Source of the DNA: Elusimicrobiota bacterium
GTDB taxonomy: Bacteria > Elusimicrobiota > Elusimicrobia > Elusimicrobiales > UBA9959
Length of the DNA stretch: 39,934 bases
Direction: 5' to 3'
Assembly (NCBI GenBank): GCA_016234365.1
Contig: JACRER010000097.1
Span: 1 to 39,934, forward strand
In this document: positions 37,779-39,934 of the stretch, piece after piece
How positions within the stretch are numbered: position 1 is the first letter of the stretch
How the letters are laid out: each line of letters starts with the position of its first letter
Made by a program: the position numbers and the translations under genes
Notes under the pieces: model-generated
Told to the model about the DNA's origin: nothing
Database searches by the model: none
Seen by the model: only the letters and a program-made list of their open reading frames with translations

Positions 37779-38438
37779 ATGAAGATACTCCTTATTTCCG
37801 GCAGCCCGCGCGGCGAGAAGAGCGCCACCTATACGCTGGCCGCCGAGATCCTTAAAGGCGCGCAGGCCGCCGGCGCCGAAACCGAGGCCGTGCAGCTGGC
37901 CGGTAAAAAACTTTCCTTCTGCCACGCCTGCGACGCCTGCCACCGCGGCGCCATGACCTGCCCGCTCAAGGACGACGTCCACCACATCATTATGAAGATG
38001 CTCAACGCCGACGGCATAGTCTTTGCCACGCCCAACTACATCAACCAGGTGGCCGCGCCCATGAAAACGGTGATGGACCGCACCTCCAACCATATCCACT
38101 GCCAGCGCTTCCTTGGTAAGTACACGGCGTCCGCCGTGACTTCCGGCAGCGGCCATAACAAGCCGGTCAGCGAATATATCGCCGCCTACGGCCGCCTGTG
38201 CGGCGCGCAGTCCAGCGGGGCCGTGTCCTGCGGCCCGGTGCCGCCGGAGGAACAGCTTAAAGAAGCGTTCGCCCTTGGGGCAAAGCTCGCCATGGACATA
38301 AAGAACAAGACGGCCTACAAGGAACAGCTTTCGGAAATAGAGACGCGCCGCCGCTACTTTGCGGAGATCATCAAACGCCGCAAGGACGAATGGGACGGGG
38401 AATACCACTACTATTCGGAAAAAGGCTGGCTCGCCTGA
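37779..38438 (+). CDS. Iron-sulfur flavoprotein / NADPH-dependent FMN reductase family
   Basis: This protein of 219 residues has a flavodoxin-like fold: LLISGSPRGEKSATYTLAAEIL is the FMN phosphate-binding loop, and GIVFATPNYINQVAAPMKTVMDR is the second FMN-contact region. Between them a compact cysteine set, Cys48, Cys51, Cys54 and Cys61 (C-x2-C-x2-C-x6-C), fits the 4Fe-4S site of iron-sulfur flavoproteins. It would shuttle electrons between ferredoxin-like partners and small acceptors in the cytoplasm. TATACT (37765-37770) lies eight bases before the ATG, so the message has almost no leader. Confidence 0.83.
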   Translation: MKILLISGSPRGEKSATYTLAAEILKGAQAAGAETEAVQLAGKKLSFCHACDACHRGAMTCPLKDDVHHIIMKMLNADGIVFATPNYINQVAAPMKTVMDRTSNHIHCQRFLGKYTASAVTSGSGHNKPVSEYIAAYGRLCGAQSSGAVSCGPVPPEEQLKEAFALGAKLAMDIKNKTAYKEQLSEIETRRRYFAEIIKRRKDEWDGEYHYYSEKGWLA

Positions 38439-38464
38439 ATTCAGCCGGGGATGACGGAGGAAAA

Positions 38465-39406
38465 ATGAAAAAATTATTGATGGCGGTACTGGCGGCCGGG
38501 GCGTTGAGCGCCAGCGCGGCCGCCCGCGACGTGGATTTTGGCGGCGGTTCGGTGCGGGACCTGGTGGCCTACACGCAGGCCGGCGCCGACGGGCTGGACG
38601 CGCCGGATAACGACGCCGTTGACCAGGCCACCGGCCGGCAGGTTTACGGTATGGGTTTTATCCGCAAGGACCTGCCCAACGCCATGTGGAAATCCTTCAA
38701 GAACGTGAAGATTGCCATCCCGGACAAACTGGACCTGCGCCCGGGCCTTACGCAGATAGAGAACCAGGGTTCCTGCGGCAGCTGCTGGGCGTTCAGCCTT
38801 ACGGCCACGCACCGCGACGGCTACGCCGTGAACGGCAAGGACCCGGGCCGGCTCTCGCAGGAGTGGCTGGTGGAATATTCCACCTTCGCCGCCGGCTGCC
38901 GGGGCGGTTATTTCGATTCCGCTACCGACCTGGTGAAGCCGCTGGGCCAGCCGCTCTACACTGAGTGCCCCTATAAGTCCGGCAACGCCAAGTGCGCCAA
39001 AACGCTCAAGCCGGCTTCCGGTATAAAGGGCTGGTTCATGCTGGGCGAAAAGGGCAAGGCCCCGACGGCCCGCGACATAGAGGTTTACATGGCCATGACC
39101 AACGCCCCCATCTCCATCGGCGTGGCGGCGCAGGCCGGCGGTTGGCAGAGTTACGGCGGCGGCATCAAGACCAAGTGCCGCAAAGGCGAACTGGACCACA
39201 TGGTCAACATTGTGGGCTGGGACAACGAGGGCGCCGTTTTCGACGAGAACGGCAACCTGCCCGCCGGCAAAGGCGTGTGGATGATCCGCAACAGCTGGGG
39301 TAAGGGCTGGGGCGAGCAGGGCTATATGCGCATCAAGATGACCGGGCCCGACGGTAAACTGTGCGACAACACGGCCGAAGAGGCCGCGGCTTACGAATTT
39401 TGGTGA
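38465..39406 (+). CDS. Secreted papain-like cysteine peptidase (C1 family)
   Basis: This protein of 313 residues starts at 38465 after GACGGAGG and has a signal peptide (1-20). Residues 21-85 may be a propeptide. The papain active site is complete: QGSCGSCWAF with Cys107, LDHMVNIVGWD with His245 and NSWGKGWGE with Asn276. Insertions around EGAVFDENGNLPAGKG and the shorter occluding region differ from the other two C1 proteins in the window. It is followed after 19 bases by another C1 gene, so the two form a protease pair. Confidence 0.9.
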   Translation: MKKLLMAVLAAGALSASAAARDVDFGGGSVRDLVAYTQAGADGLDAPDNDAVDQATGRQVYGMGFIRKDLPNAMWKSFKNVKIAIPDKLDLRPGLTQIENQGSCGSCWAFSLTATHRDGYAVNGKDPGRLSQEWLVEYSTFAAGCRGGYFDSATDLVKPLGQPLYTECPYKSGNAKCAKTLKPASGIKGWFMLGEKGKAPTARDIEVYMAMTNAPISIGVAAQAGGWQSYGGGIKTKCRKGELDHMVNIVGWDNEGAVFDENGNLPAGKGVWMIRNSWGKGWGEQGYMRIKMTGPDGKLCDNTAEEAAAYEFW

Positions 39407-39425
39407 AATCAAGGATAAGGGGTAA

Positions 39426-39934
39426 ATGATGAAGAATAGAACGATACTGGCGGCGCTCCTGGCGCTGCCTCTCCTGGCGGCCGCAGCCTCCGCGCAGGAC
39501 CTGTCCTCGCTGGACGTGAAGGACCAGGTAGCCAAGGTGCAGCAGGCCATCAAGGACTCGGGCGCGCGCTGGGAAGCCGGCGAAACCTCCGTGTCCGGCA
39601 TGAGCAAGGAAGAGTTCCGCAATTACATCGGCTTCACGCCGGGGCCCGTGGACGCGCAGCCTGCGCCCGCGGTAGAGGCCACCGGCCTGCCGGCCGCGCT
39701 GGACTGGCGCGAGAACGGCGGCAGCTTCGTGACCGTGCCCAAGGACCAGAAGAAATGCGGCTCCTGCTGGGCCTTCTCCATGACCGGCGCGCTGGAGTCC
39801 TACACCCTGCGCACGCAGAACAAACCGGGCTGGGACCTGGACCTGTCCGAGCAGGTGATGCTCAGCTGCAGCGGCGCGGGCTCCTGCAACGGCGGCCGCC
39901 TGACGGCCGGCTTCCTGGAGAAGAGCGGCCTCCC
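39426..39934 (+). CDS. Secreted papain-like cysteine peptidase, 3' end outside window
   Basis: The gene starts at 39426 (or 39429) after AAGGGG and is open to the window end. The 169 visible residues have a signal peptide (about 1-24), a propeptide-like part with RWEAGETSVSGMSKEEF, then LPAALDWRENGGSFVTVPKDQKKCGSCWAF with the active-site Cys114, and DLDLSEQVMLSC. It closely follows the protein coded at 15482-16387 over the whole visible length, so the two are paralogs. His and Asn of the triad lie beyond the edge. Confidence 0.88.
   Translation, partial: MMKNRTILAALLALPLLAAAASAQDLSSLDVKDQVAKVQQAIKDSGARWEAGETSVSGMSKEEFRNYIGFTPGPVDAQPAPAVEATGLPAALDWRENGGSFVTVPKDQKKCGSCWAFSMTGALESYTLRTQNKPGWDLDLSEQVMLSCSGAGSCNGGRLTAGFLEKSGL

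Noticed and set aside
1-39934. Prophage or integrated island covering the ORF6N/HigBA patch
   Set aside because: No integrase, att-like direct repeats, tRNA or structural phage genes are present; the patch is only an ORF6N pseudogene, a toxin-antitoxin pair and one small protein.

Overview
The window is about 40 kb of high-GC, gene-dense bacterial chromosome. It looks like a free-living Gram-negative bacterium: there are many Sec signal peptides, a probable outer-membrane barrel, periplasmic peptidoglycan enzymes and a large hybrid sensor kinase. The mix of secreted papain-type proteases, a TFDACGG-type deacetylase, an ORF6N protein and many lineage-specific secreted proteins resembles Elusimicrobiota. 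That assignment is inference; no rRNA or other marker gene is present to confirm it.

Layout. 1-245: the truncated 5' end of an IS110-family element, with a long hairpin in front of its transposase. 248-4398: a polysaccharide deacetylase, a strong candidate structured non-coding RNA (promoter about 1167, terminator about 1589), a secreted kinase-like protein, a periplasmic histidine phosphatase and a secreted ParB-like protein. 4399-6507: a structured leader with a small operon (57-aa ORF, winged-helix-like protein, 56-aa protein), then a divergent XRE regulator and single-domain response regulator around a palindrome. 6511-10810: two anchored secreted proteins (one with HESRH), a secreted Gly/Asn-rich protein, a HEAT-repeat protein, a DUF6498-like membrane protein and a GNAT acetyltransferase. 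10811-13718: a possible small RNA, a second lone receiver, a SulP anion transporter and a flavin reductase. 13771-15420: an accessory patch with a broken ORF6N gene and a HigBA-type toxin-antitoxin pair. 15482-25457: a papain-like protease, a DUF4105-like protein, a Bax-inhibitor-1 protein, a RecD/Dda-like helicase, unknown exported proteins, a class V aminotransferase, an MFS/BT1 transporter, a protein with dockerin-like calcium loops and an amidase. 25710-31590: a hybrid histidine kinase, RecQ, a small KTSC-like protein and RNase HI. 31600-34753: a GntR-ABC ATPase-permease operon. 34845-39934: a FIST-adenylate cyclase gene with a frameshift, a beta-barrel protein, an iron-sulfur flavoprotein and two more papain-like proteases, the last cut by the window edge.

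Cross-cutting signals. Many genes have a -10 hexamer 5 to 8 bases before the start codon and no Shine-Dalgarno sequence, so leaderless transcription seems common here. Genes inside operons instead use ATGA overlaps or G-rich ribosome binding sites. Five plus-strand terminators use nearly the same arms (CCGCCGGG / CCCGGCGG), which suggests a recurring terminator family. All functional calls come from reading motifs by eye; no database search was run.
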